DNA of 64,000 nt. It comes from Neocallimastix lanati (nom. inval.) (lineage: Eukaryota; Neocallimastigomycota; Neocallimastigomycetes; Neocallimastigales; Neocallimastigaceae). The position numbers and the translations under genes are program-made. The stretch covers positions 700,001-764,000 of the forward strand of contig JACVTC010000074.1 in assembly GCA_016946835.1 (NCBI GenBank), written 5' to 3'. The notes below the pieces were generated by a model. It saw nothing but the letters and a program-made list of their open reading frames with translations, had not been told where the DNA came from and made no database searches. This document shows, one piece after another, positions 50,487 to 62,864 of this stretch; position 1 is the stretch's first letter; each line of letters starts with the position of its first letter.

Positions 50487-50685
50487 TCAACTAGTTCATC
50501 TAAGTTGAGAATTATTGAAAATAAAAAAATAAACGCAAACTAGCTAAGTTGTAAATAATTGATATTAAAATATAAATAATTGTCAACTAGCTAGGTTGAA
50601 TAAAAACAAAAATAAAATAAATATCAACTAGTTAAGTTGTAAATAATTGACTATTAAATAAAAATAATTGACAACTAACTATGTT
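50487..50685 (+). repeat. Leader hairpin array, second copia element
   Basis: Five units spaced about 40-50 bp with CAACT and AGTTG arms around AGCTA-like loops: about 50487-50508, 50536-50551, 50583-50599, 50624-50639 and 50671-50685 (the last with a mismatch). The span to the gag start at 51128 holds only A/T-rich leader. Confidence 0.75.
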
Positions 50686-51127
50686 GAAAATAATTGAAAT
50701 AAATAATATTAATTTATGTCATTAAAACTAGGGGTTAAAAAATAAATAAAACTTAAATTAAATTAATATAGAATAAAAGCAATCAAATACATTTATAGTT
50801 ATAGACAAAGTAATTTCAATATTCACAACAATATATATATATACAAAACAAAATTTGTTACTATTAATAGTACCCAATGAATTTAAATGGTTTATATTTT
50901 TTATTTTTATATACGAATCAAAGGACATATATAATATAAACAAAATTTATTTTTAATATAAATATATATAATTTTAATATATAATGAATAAAATAATAAA
51001 AATAATATATATAAAATAGAATATCCTAAAACACAAAATTCTCTTCTGATATTAAATAATTTAAAACAATATTAAAAATTAAATATAAGATATATTAATA
51101 TTACTTCAATTATTAATAAAGAATAAA

Positions 51128-54100
51128 ATGACACCAAGAAGAATTAATCAAGTAATCAACGTGGAAGCTACTGACAATCCAAGGAAGATAGTGAATTTCA
51201 ATTACTCTGAGAATTTCAATAGAGTAATTGAATTAACAACTGAAAATTATCCGAGATGGAAAGGAAACATCCTTTATTTATTGACCATAAATGATCTAGT
51301 ACTTTACGCCACTAAAGAAAAAATTAAGAAATTAAGAAAGAAAGACATCAAAGAGGACATATTAAACTACACGGAAGACTAATTTGACAACACATTAGTA
51401 TATGCTAAAAATACTAATGAAAATGACATTAACAACGATATTACAGCAAAGTGGATGATACTTAACACCTTAGGAGAAAAAACTCAAGAAATAGTAAAGG
51501 GAAATGGAAAAACAGCTCATCAAGTTTGGAAACTCTTAGAGAAATCATTTACTAAATCAAAGGAATCTAGAAAGTTAGAACTAAAGAAAAAACTAAACGA
51601 GTTAAAGTTCGAAGAAGAACAAGATATAAATATATTTATGGCAGATCTTCAAAACACTATTGAAGAATTAGAAAAAATAGATGAAGATCTAAGCACCAGC
51701 ACAAAAGTCGGTATTTTGAATAGGGCGCTACCGGAAAACCTTCGATTCATCAATGTATTTCAATACAACAGTGATTGGGAAAAATGTACCGATTATGTAA
51801 AAAATGTAATACCACAAATCTTGTTATCCAATCTAACAGAATCAAATTACATTAAAGAAAACAATAATAAAAACATTTTTTCAGCTGAGAGTACATACAA
51901 AAAGAATCAAGAAAAATCAAAACGATACATCAAGAATATCAATAAAAATACAAAACGACCAAATATAAAATGCAACTACTGTGGTAAAAGAGGGCATTTC
52001 TTTTACAATTGCTTTAAAAGAAAAAGAAACCAATTAAGAAGACGAAGCAATACAAATTTTAAAAGAAAAAACAATTATAATAAATCAAATATAAAAAACA
52101 AAAAGGTTATAGATAACATTCAAAGAAACAACTATAACGATATATATGCAGAGTGTTTTTCTCAAGATTACAACACAAATGAATCAAATACTATAGACTT
52201 AATAGATAATAAAAATAAATCAACAAAGTCTATTAATAAAGAATTAATCTGTTGGACCTTAGATTCAGGAGCTTCAATCAACATCACCAACAGACTAGAT
52301 AAACTCACAAATATTAAATATTGCAATGAAAAAATATTTTTTGCAAATAATCAATCGATTATCATTAATAAAGTAGGCACCTTCATAGGATACATTAATG
52401 AATACGAATTTACAATCGAAGATGTTTATTACTCACCATTAATCAATAAAAATTTAATATCAATTGGAAACTTAATTAAACAAAATTATAAAATTTTATT
52501 AAACACCAATCACAACAAATCATATGTCACGATCTATGACAAATACCAAAACAAAATCGCCAATATTATTTCAAATGCAAATAACACATTCAACATTTGG
52601 TTATCAACCTAACGTATATTTCTACACGACAATAATACCAGAAGCACAAATGATGAAATCAACTATATTAACATGAAGATTCCTGATAAATTAAATTTAT
52701 GGCACAGAAGGTTTAGTCACTTCGATATAAAATCAATTAAAAACAAATTACTTAAGACAGATATCAAATTAAAATGTCCTCTATGTGCTCAATCCAAGAT
52801 TAAAAACAAACCTTATTCAAAAAATATCAATACAACTAAGCATATCTTTGAACTACTACACTTGGACTTGGTAGGTCCATTACCTGAATCCATTCACGGA
52901 AACAAATATTTTTTTACTATTTTAGACAATTACTCTAGATACGGATGGGTTCTTTTTCTAAAAGGTAAAGATTACACATTTCCCGCTTTTTATAAATGGT
53001 TCAATAACGTAAAAAATTTGTACAATACTAGAATAAAATATTTACTGTCTGATAATGGTACGGAATTCCGCAATAATAACTTCAAGGACTTCTGTCAGTC
53101 TTACGGAATCATTCAACAATTTACTGTTCCACACAATCCTCAGCAAAATGGAAGAGCTGAGCGATTCAATGGAACTCTAATCTCATCTGCCAAAGTAATG
53201 CTTAACGATGCTAAGCTGAGTAAACACTTTTGGGAAGACGCCGTTCACACCTCTAATTATATACATAATCGACTACCACATCGTGGAATCAACAACATCA
53301 TCCCATATGAACGGCTAAACAAATCAAAAGTAGATTATTCAAATATAAGAGTATTTGGATGTAAAATCTATTACTACATCCCAAAATTCTTTAGAACAAA
53401 ATTTCAAAATAATTCTTCTCCTGGTATTTTTCTTGGTTATTCAGATAACCCCAGAGCTTATAAAATTTTAGACACATCTAACAATAAAATAATACTCTCA
53501 CGTAGTGTTGAATTTTTTGAATCCAATCCTGGAGATTTTTATACGACTAATTGCTGTACTGACCATCAAAATTTTATTCCCAATTATGAAATTTGGGGGA
53601 ATAGTAGTTCTTATTACTACAATAACTCTTACACAAAAAATCCTATTAACGCAAAACCCAGCATCAATATTTATTCAAGAAAACAGCATAAGCAAAAACA
53701 CAGTTCATTTCAATAAACAAGGAAAAGACCAAAACACTAATAACACTTCTACTCTAAATACAACTAATAGCACAAATCAACGCAAAGTTACCAGCACTAT
53801 CAAAAATAACAACATCAATAATAATCAAAATAACACTATTAATACTACTCAAAGCAATGATAATAACATCAACACTAATCAAACAAAAAACAACAACAAT
53901 CATTTAAATACGAACATTCATTCTGAAACAAACGATATAAATATCAACAGTATTATAAGCAACCAAAACAATAAAGTTAAAGGAAACCAAACACCTAACA
54001 ATAATAATAATTTAATATGTAACAATCAAGTATTAAATAAAAATTTAAGAGAACCTTTAGACTATGACGATATATACAACCTCGAAGATCAAGAAGAATG

Positions 54101-55592
54101 GTTTAACTCTGCTGAAAATGAATTTGGCAACTTGAGAGACCTAAAAGTTTATGAACAAGTAAATAAAGATGAAATCCCAGAAGAAGCTAATATTATCAAA
54201 TCCAGACTAATATTCAAATACAAAAGAAATTATAAAGGGGACATAGTCAAAAGAAAAACAAGGCTTGTAGCAAAAGGGTTCACACAGCAACATGGAATAG
54301 ACTATAAAGATACATTTGCACCCACCTTAAAACTAGATTCGATAAGAATATTTACACATATAGCTGCAAGAAATAATTTCCAAATAGAACAAATAGATGT
54401 TAATGCTGCTTATTTAAACGCTCATCTAAAGGAAGAAATATACATGGAGCCTCCAAAAGGACATCCCGATCACAAGAAATACATCTGGAAACTCAAGAAA
54501 GCCATATATGGTTTAAAGCAAAGCGGAATGGAATGGAACAATGAATTAAATGGGCATCTACTAAACATTGGCTTCAAAAGATTGACTTATGAACCATGTA
54601 TATACTTTACAACAGATAAACATAACAAGATTACATGCCTCATAGCTGTTTATGTGGACGATATACTACTTGCAGGTAACAAAGCAAAAGTAGATCAAAT
54701 CAAAAATATGATAAAAAATAAATTCAAAATAAAAGAAATTGGTGAAGTCAATTTCATAATAGGAATAAAATTTGTAAAGCATAAAAACGGTTATTTCTTA
54801 AATCAAGAAAGATATATAAACGATATAATTATCAAATATGGAATGTCAAGTGCTACTCCTATTCGTAATATAACACCAATTGAAAATGAAGAATTGAGAA
54901 AAACGAAAATGAATGAAACTACTTATAGAAGCGCTGTTGGAAGCTTATTATACTTAGGTATCTGTACTAGACCCGATATATTATATGAAGTATCCAAAGC
55001 GGCACAAAAATCAAAAGAACCTAACTTGGAAGATTGGGAAAATTTAAAACGAATATTAAAATATTTAAAGGGAACAATAAAATATGGTATTAACATATCA
55101 AGAAACTCAAATGTCAAAGCTTTCGTAGATGCAGACTACGCTGGGGACACAAAAACAAGAAGATCGACTACAGGATTTGTAATTACAATAGGAGATTCAC
55201 CTACTAGTTGGTGTTCAAAATTACAGCATTGTGTATCGACTTCCACAGCTGAGGCCGAATATTATAGTCTTAGCGAATGTAGCAAACATTGCATGTGGTA
55301 TATAAACTTATTGAAGGAATTAAAATACAACATCAGTGGTATTGAAGTCAACATAGACAATAAAGCCGCAATCTATAATGCAAAAAACCAATCGATTAAT
55401 CCAAGAACAAAGCATATGGACATAAGATTGCACTATGTAAGAGAATTAGTAAAGAGCAATAAAATAATATTGAAATATGTAAAATCTCAAAACAATTTAG
55501 CAGATGGCTTTACGAAATATCTAAACGGATCTTCCATGGATAAATTTAGAAATTCATTATTAACACAGCCAATGGACTTGAAAATTTATTAA
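51128..55592 (+). pseudogene. gag-pol: Copia-type Gag-Pol, two stops and one frameshift
   Basis: The frame starts at 51128 and parallels the intact copy from FNYSENFN onward. TAA at 51380-51382 replaces a Lys of the intact copy (D-stop-F versus DKF), a second TAA lies at 52610-52612 between protease and integrase, and a +1 frame change occurs near 53690-53716 in the Asn-rich linker. Domains still readable: CCHC knuckle CNYCGKRGHFFYNC (about 51970), protease WTLDSGAS (about 52253), integrase LWHRRFSHF ... CPLC (about 52697), SDNGTEF and GRAERFNG, reverse transcriptase YVDDILLAG (about 54652), RNase H AFVDADYAGD and STAEAEYYSLSE. It is not expected to give a full polyprotein. High LTR similarity means the breaks are recent. 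Confidence 0.9.
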
Positions 55593-55621
55593 CTTAAGTT
55601 TTTTAAAATAAAAAAAATAAT

Positions 55622-55661
55622 CAATTATAACCTTAAAAAATAGGTTATAATTGTGGGGGAA
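55622..55661 (+). other. Pre-PPT hairpin and polypurine tract, second copia element
   Basis: A perfect 11-bp inverted repeat, CAATTATAACC (55622-55632) and GGTTATAATTG (55643-55653), is followed at once by the purine tract and the LTR at 55662. Confidence 0.7.
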
Positions 55662-55931
55662 TGTTAGAGACGAAATCGTTACATACATTTATTTATATTA
55701 TTAATTTATATCAACCAATAATTAATCTCTAAGTAAATTAAATAATGTTAACTAAGATATAAAATATGAAATAAATTTAATGTAAAAAATATCTCTTAGA
55801 AAAATATATATATCCTCATAATAAAAATTATTAATAAACATTTTATAATATTACTCATAACATAAAATACTTTGTTATATTGTTTTTATTAATACAGTGT
55901 TTGTCTTAGATTTATAAATTTGTTTTTCACA
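55662..55931 (+). repeat. 3' LTR, second copia element
   Basis: 270 bp, partner of 49885-50153; one extra A in the run near 55783. Confidence 0.95.
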
Positions 55932-56377
55932 TTTTATTTATTATTAATTATTTATTATTTATTATTTATTTATTTATTATTTATTATTTATTATTTATTA
56001 TTATTATTATTAATATTATATAAATTATAATATTAAATATTATAATTTATTACAATAATAAAAATTTTTATAAATAATAATTAAAAATCAAAAGAAAATA
56101 TTCCTAAAAGTATTATTAAAAAAGGTTAGATTTACATAATAAAATTTAAGATAAAGAAAATTTTTCTTCAACAATACTTAATCCGCTAAAAAATTTATAT
56201 TTGTAGGTTTTAATTTTCATAAAAAATTTTCTCTGTAATTCTTCTTTCATATTAATACTAATACTAATTGTAAAATTGTTAATATTAAAAGAATTATATA
56301 TAAAAATTGAAATATTATTAATATAATTTTATAATCAATAATTAATCGTAATTTCAAACAAGAAACTAAAGAACTTC
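55932..56377. repeat. 446-bp flanking duplication (right copy)
   Basis: Begins exactly at the end of the 3' LTR and repeats 49439-49884; continues past the repeat into an A-run. From 56378 to 56881, the 3' flank of gene G, only A/T-rich sequence is seen. Confidence 0.9.
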
Positions 56378-56881
56378 CAAAAAAAAAATAAAATAAAATA
56401 AAAATGTTTTTTTTTTTTTATATATAAATATTAATAAAAAAAAAATTATAAACTATGAATAGTTAAGATAATGTAATTTATATAAAATCAAATACCTTAA
56501 TTTAATAAATATAGATTACAGAAGAACTGTATTTTAAATATATTAATATTTATTTTACATTAAATTTCAACTTTTACAAAAAAAAAAAAAATTTATTCAC
56601 ATTTTTATGATAATATAGCTATTAAGTAAATAAGTAATTTCCTTTGTGAAATGACTAAATTTTTTTTTTTAACTAACTTTAAAATCTTCATGATTATAAA
56701 ATATTTACAATGCATTTTTTTTTTATTTACAAAGTCAATTAGTCATAACACAGAAATTATATTACTGAAAATTATATTTAAAGTTTATAAAATCAAATAA
56801 ATTTTTTTTTTTTTTTTTTTGTTTTTTTATATTAAAACTGAAATGTAACTATTCTTTAATGAATTAATCATTCATTTATAA

Positions 56882-58361
56882 TTAAGCAGACTTATAATAG
56901 TAAACAAGATCTCCATCAGCAACTCCGTCTTCACATTTATTGAGTTTATAATCAACTAAGGTGATTGGATCTACAGTACAATAAGTATCCTTGTCAGTAG
57001 AATCCCTGGTAATTATTTTCTTATTATTATTAGTAAATTTGTACTTATTGACGGTAGTGACATCATCTGTTATTATTTATAAAATTATAATTATACAAGT
57101 TAGTCCAATGAATTTACAAATAATTTATTACAGGTTATGAAATTAGAAAATTTTCATTTTATAATAAAGTTATAATTTATATAAATATTATTTATAAAAT
57201 TAATTTAATATATAAGTTATTTTGAGTACCTTTAAGTTCAATTTTAATATTTCCAGCTGTGTCAATGTTGACAACAATGAAATTATCGGCCTTAGCAGTG
57301 ATTCCTAAAGTACCGGAAGCGTTCATTAAGTAGGATAAGGCAGCTCCCCCTTTTATGCCACTGTTGGTACCATCAAGACAAATTTTGAAAGTGGTTTTAC
57401 CATCATTCGAGAATATTTTACCGGCGGTAGCTACATTAGTACCAGAGGTTCCACAGGAAATGTCAGTGACATCAACGGCCTTACATTTTCTGGTACCTTG
57501 ATTCAAATAGCATTCAATAATTGGATAATCAGAATTGTGTTGGTAATCGGCATTAATAAGGTAACCAAGTGGAATATTTTTATTAGTTTCTGAAATATTA
57601 GTACAGTCGATTTGAGCTGGTGTAACTTCATTTTCTTTACATTCATATAAATCCCCTTCTTCCCCATCATCAACTAAAGTTGTTGTACCTGCATCAGCAA
57701 GATAATAACCCTTATCACCTTTAAAAAATTAAAAAATAAAAATAAATTAATATTCTTTCTCTGTACTATTATAAAATATACTTTTATTATGATCAATGAT
57801 AATTATAATTATATATTTCTTTCTTCTTTTTTTTTTTTTTTTAATTAATAATAATTACAATTTTGGGCATCGGAAGTAGCAAGATTACAATCATTATTTG
57901 TAGCTAAAAATTAAATAATAGTATTGATAATTAAACATATTTTTTATTTTTAAAGAATGTTTTAGATTATTATTTTTTCAAAAAAATAAAAAAAAAAATA
58001 AATATAAAAAATAAAAACTATTTCATATTTTAAAATTATATTAATCAATTTTAAAAAAAAATAATAAAAAACATTAATAGTAAAATAAGTATTTACGTTG
58101 TGGGGTACAAGATTCATTGGTAGTATCTTGACAATCACCAGAAGTACAACTGAAATACTTTTCACAGTTGTTTGTACCACAAACTTGAGAAGTTTTAACT
58201 TCAATTTTTTTTGTAGCATTATCCACACAATAATCGGTTTCTAATCATAAAAAAATAACATAAAAAATTAGTAACATTGATCCATACCGATAGCAATACT
58301 ATATTTATTTTATCAGCTGAATATATATAGCTGAATATATAATAAAAATAATATTCTATTT

Positions 58362-58397
<36 letters not shown>

Positions 58398-59534
58398 TTT
58401 TAATTATTTAATAAAAATATTTTTAAAAAATATAAAGATAAAGATAACGTACGAGTGAAGGCCTTGTTGTAGTAGATAACATTTGAAGTAGCTGTGAGAA
58501 CAAGGGCATTGTTGCCATTGCTGCTTGGAAGGGTAAAGATAGAACCTCCTGCCAGAGTACCATCTAAAAGGTAGTCACCTGGAGCCGAGAATTCTACGCT
58601 CTTACCTGAAACAGATAAACAGACACCACGTGTTCCTGATACATCACCAATATTCGTTGAACCGTCACAAGCTGAGCCTGCATCAGCTATAGCACCTCCG
58701 GTTGCTAAAATTTTATAATAGCTGGATCTAAGAGTATTATCTGTATCGTAATCCATTTTAATGTAACCAATGGTTTGCTTACATTCTTTTTGGGCATCAC
58801 AAACGTACATAACTAAACGGCCAGCAATTGAATCTAATGGGTCTGTATCATCTTCAGTAGTTAAAGAAACGACCTTCACATTCTTAATACCAACATTTTT
58901 TTGATAAAAAGAATTATCCGCCCAATTACTTGTACATTCCCCAGTAGCAAGAGTACCAGCATCATCGGAGTAATACTTTGTAGTACAATCTGTATCCCAA
59001 TCAGAAGGTTTTGAAGCTCCTAATGAAGTATAAGTATCCTCAGGGACATTAAATATATAAACATTTTTGGCTAAAGGAGTTGTATTGCATGCAAATGTTT
59101 CCGTGTTAGTTACTTCATAAATTTTTTTATCCGATCCTATACAATGGGTGACTGTGGTTTCTGTGTCTTCACAGTCACTACTTGTAAATGCAGAACCTTT
59201 CAAAGTATCACAACTTGGTAAAGTAATATCTTACAATTGTAATAAAAAAAAATATCCAATGAAATGACAAATATTAGACATAAATATATTTAATAATATA
59301 TTTTTTTTTAATTATATATGAATTATTAAAAAAAAATAATTATTTTATCTCATATTACCGGTAGCTAAAGCAAAGCCAGCCAATAATAAACTAAGGATAC
59401 TAATGAGAAATTATGAAAATATTTTGTTAATCAATGTATTTTGATTAGGGAAAAGTTTTCTTAAAATTTTATTTTCTTCTCTATAATAATATTAAGTATT
59501 TTTATATTTACCTAAAAAACTTTTTAGAATACAT
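56882..59534 (-). CDS. Gene G: secreted cysteine-rich protein with enlarged N-module (567 aa)
   Basis: Exons: 59512-59534, 59359-59399, 58453-59229, 58097-58240, 57859-57903, 57230-57718, 56882-57066; 1704 nt in frame. Signal peptide 1-20 or so (MYSKKFFSILSLLLAGFALA). N-module 22-280 is enlarged by about 70 residues (SDWDTDCTTKYYSDD region) and keeps HCIGSDKKIYEV, MYVC, QTIGYIKM and VCLSVSG. Linker 281-328 opens QTDYCVDNA; a 45-nt exon adds PTNNDCNLATSDAQN; GYY module 344-506 opens GDKGYYLADAG with GYLINADY and KICLDGTN; tail 507-567 has KYKFTNNNKKI and VDYKLNKC. The linker intron 58241-58452 uses donor C-GTACGT. Confidence 0.8.
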
Positions 59535-60998
59535 GATGCTGGTTTTTTTTATGTATAATAAGAGTTGTAATTTTCTTTTTCTATTTTATAGTTTTAGTTT
59601 TAGTTTAAATATAAAAATTTATATATTACAAATGATTGAATATTTATTATTTATAATAAAACAAAAATCAAAAAAAAAATTTATAAAAATTTTTTTTTTA
59701 TAGTTTAAATGAAAATATTTCTATTTTTATTGTTTTATGATTTTTTTAAAAATTTGAGCAAAATTTCAACGAAATTTATATATTTTAAAAAATTAAATTT
59801 TTTTATTTCCTATTCATAAAATTTCCTTCAAAACTAACATTATTTTTTCCTTAATTATTATTTACTAACATAGTTTTATTTAAGATATTCAAAAAATATT
59901 TTAATTTTTTTTTTTTTTTATTTTTTTTTTTTTTTTTTCAAATTGAAATTTTAAAATGAAATGTTAAAGTTTAAAAATTGATTTTTCAACTTTTATTTAT
60001 GTCTACTTTTTTTTTTCCGTTCTAAATTAATTAATGATAGATCAATAAATTAAATTTTAAAAGTTAGTAATATCATATGTTAATTGGACAAATGTTGAAT
60101 TTAAAATTGAAATTATCCAAAAATATTAATAATAATATCCTAATATTAAAAAATAATAAATTTATTAATAATATTTATTAATTAATAATAATTAATAATA
60201 TTATATATACTATAAATTAAAACTAATAAATAATTATAATAATAATTAATGAATAATAAGTTTAATTTTAAATAAATAATTTATTTTTAAATGATTAAAT
60301 AGTAATAATAATATATAATAATAATAAAATTTATTTTGATTATTATTATTATTATTATTATATATTATTATTATTATTATTATTTAATTATTTATTATTT
60401 ATTATTTATTATTTATTATTTATTATTTATTATTTAATTATTTATTATTTATTATTTATTATTTATTCAATTATTTATTATTTATTATTCAATTATTTAT
60501 TATTTATTATTTATTATTCCTATTTAATATTTTTATGTTGTTCTAATATTGAAAATAATATTAGTTATTTTTATTTAATTAATAACACAAAAACAAAAAC
60601 AAAAACAAGAAAAAAAAAAGGTAAATACCAAAATAAAAATTATAATCTATAAAAGTATTTAATTACATAATAAATAATTTTTAAATATTATGATATATAT
60701 ATATGTATGTTTTTTTTTTCATAATTTAAAATATTTATTAAAATTAATATTATAAATATTTGTAATGTATATTTATTTTATTATTTACAAATAGATTAAA
60801 AGAAAAATACTACTATCAACTAATAATGAAAATGTTTTTTTGTAATCTTATTTGAGTCTTTTATTCTATATACACAGTTTCATTTTGAAGTCAAAAAATG
60901 AAACTATCTCTTAAAAAACTTTTTTTTTTTATTAATAAATAAATTTTTCTTTTTAATCATATTGATGATCTTATAATATATAGGTAAAAATTTCATGT
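59535..60998 (-). promoter_or_regulatory. Intergenic G-H with upstream motif of gene G
   Basis: The motif is at 59767-59802 (CAACGAAATTTATATATTTT then AAAATTAAATTTTT), about 233 bp before the ATG of G; ATATTACAAATGATTG lies near 59622. A TTATTATTTATT microsatellite occupies about 60340-60520. No gene is seen. Confidence 0.6.
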
Positions 60999-62780
60999 TT
61001 ATTTAGCTTCTCTTTCTCTTTGGTAGAAAGTTTCAGTAACGTAATAATCAGCCTTATCGCTATCTATTGTAGAAGAAGAAGTCCATTGATCTAATATGTA
61101 TTCAAATGGGGTAACTCCAGCATCACAAATTTGATTTGTACTTGTCTCAGTCTTAGCATCTTCTCTTAAATGAATTTTGTTTTCACCAAATAAAGTGTAT
61201 CTGTATCTTATAGTTTCTGTGTTTTAATTAAAATATTAAATTAACATTAAAAAAAATATTATTATTATTATATTTTATTATGTATTAAAATAAAAAATAT
61301 AAAAATATTATATATAATGAATATCGTCTTATAATCTTATATTAAACTAAAGTATAAAGAAGGTTAAAGAATTTAAAATAAAATTACCTTTGAGAACTGT
61401 AAGATTACCGTCCGCATCAACATTTACAGCAATGAAATGATCGGTTAAAGCTTTTAAACCTAATAAAGAAGTCTTAATACTAACAAAATAGTTTCCAGCT
61501 GTTACAGTTAATGACTCGTCTCCAGAATCGTAAATACAAAGCTTCAAACCACCTGAATTATAAAAAGTACCTGTAGTAACCGCTTGACCTTCAGCTGTAC
61601 TATCACAAGAAGTTCCAGTAACCGTAGTTCCCTTACAACCCTCAACAGTGCATTCAATGTATTGTTCTGCTTGACCCTTATTATTAAAGAATCCTAATAA
61701 ACCAGTCTTGTCTTGACAATCTTTTCCACCTGGACAGAACCAGAGAGTAGCACCTGTAGTTGTAGTATCTTTAATTATTTCACCCCCCTTAACAAGGTAG
61801 TATCCCTTATCACATTGAGTGTCAGCAGCGGGAATACATTCATCACTAGATTGACGTGGATTGGCATTAGTGTTACTTAACTGACAGACCCCTTTACTAC
61901 AATTATAATAGCTGTCACAATCTTCACCAGTGGTGTCTGCCTTACATAAACCCGTTTTTCTGTTGAATACCTCACCACATTTATCAACACAATAGTCTTC
62001 ACCGTCGAAGCTTACATCCAAGATGTAGTAATTTTCAGCCGAAGTGGCAACAACTTTTTTACTGTTATCATTAGTAAATAACTTAGTGGAATCGGTGACG
62101 AGTTTACTCACACTAGCACCTAAAGTTGTTGGGTCAGTACTACTACACGAATTTGTTTGGCCAGCTTCAGCTGTAATGGTACAATATTTATTGTCGGAAG
62201 AACCAACAATAATATGACCATAAGTTTGAGTAAATATTCCAGAAACACACTGATAAAGAACTAAATTTTTTGCAGTAGTCACGGAACCAGCTGCTCCCAA
62301 AGTAACAGCTGTACCACCATTTCCATCATTAGCATCTTCAAATGCATAGACACCTGCATCCGATAATGGTGTTCCGAGTTGGGAACAGTCGGTACCGGTT
62401 TTTACTTCGTAAATTTTTTTATCACTGTGAATGCAGTATTTTGATGAATTAGCAGTAGTAGCGGTTCCACATGCTTCAGCGTTAAAATTGCTTATATTAC
62501 CGCAAGAAGTAAGTGCTACAATAAATAATAATTTATAAAATGTATAATAAATATTTGTATTTTCTTAATTTAATAGAATAAATTTTAGTTATATTATTCT
62601 AAGAATTTTACCTCCAGCGTTGGCCTCATTAATTAATTGAAATCCGATAAATAATAAACTTACAACTCTATATTATTTAGATAAATTAAAAGTGTATATA
62701 AATAAAAATGGTTAAAAAACGTATAGAAAATTCCGTATTAATACATAATAATTAATTATGAATAATTATAAATTATTTTC

Positions 62781-62818
<38 letters not shown>

Positions 62819-62864
62819 AAAATTTCATCTAATTATCGTACTTTAAAAGTTTATTTTCGAACAT
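60999..62864 (-). CDS. Gene H: secreted cysteine-rich two-module protein, internal introns missing (474 aa)
   Basis: Exons: 62842-62864, 62613-62668, 61388-62515, 60999-61216; 1425 nt in frame. Signal peptide 1-26 (MFENKLLKVVSLLFIGFQ...). N-module about 27-198 has KYCIHSDKKIYEV, GVYAFEDANDGNGGTA, LYQC and QTYGHIIVG, but lacks the LCL segment. Linker about 199-262 opens GEDYCVDKCGE with many Cys; the GYY module from about 263 opens CDKGYYLVKGG and has LWFC, GFFNNKG, YIECTVEGC and KLCIYD; tail 403-474 has RYRYTLFGENKIH and DYYVTE. In its paralogues N-module, linker and GYY module are split over three or four exons; here they are one 1128-nt exon, while the first, second and last introns remain. 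Confidence 0.8.

Larger units (their letters stand above)
49885..55931 (+). mobile_element. Copia-type LTR retrotransposon between genes F and G, coding frame disrupted
   Basis: LTRs at 49885-50153 (269 bp) and 55662-55931 (270 bp), termini TGTTAG/TTCACA, differing at about three bases and one indel. Internal order: primer site, hairpin array (50487-50685), gag-pol (51128-55592), pre-PPT hairpin (55622-55653), PPT GTGGGGGAA. No 5-bp target duplication; instead a 446-bp direct repeat flanks it. Same superfamily lineage as 13417-20247. Confidence 0.9.

Noticed and set aside
26086-62864. Fungal dockerin domains in the array proteins
   Set aside because: Linker and tail are Cys-containing but I could not find the compact dockerin pattern with its conserved Cys/Trp spacing, so no dockerin is claimed.
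26086-62864. C-terminal membrane or GPI anchor in genes A-H
   Set aside because: All proteins end in a polar YY-K type tail without a hydrophobic stretch.
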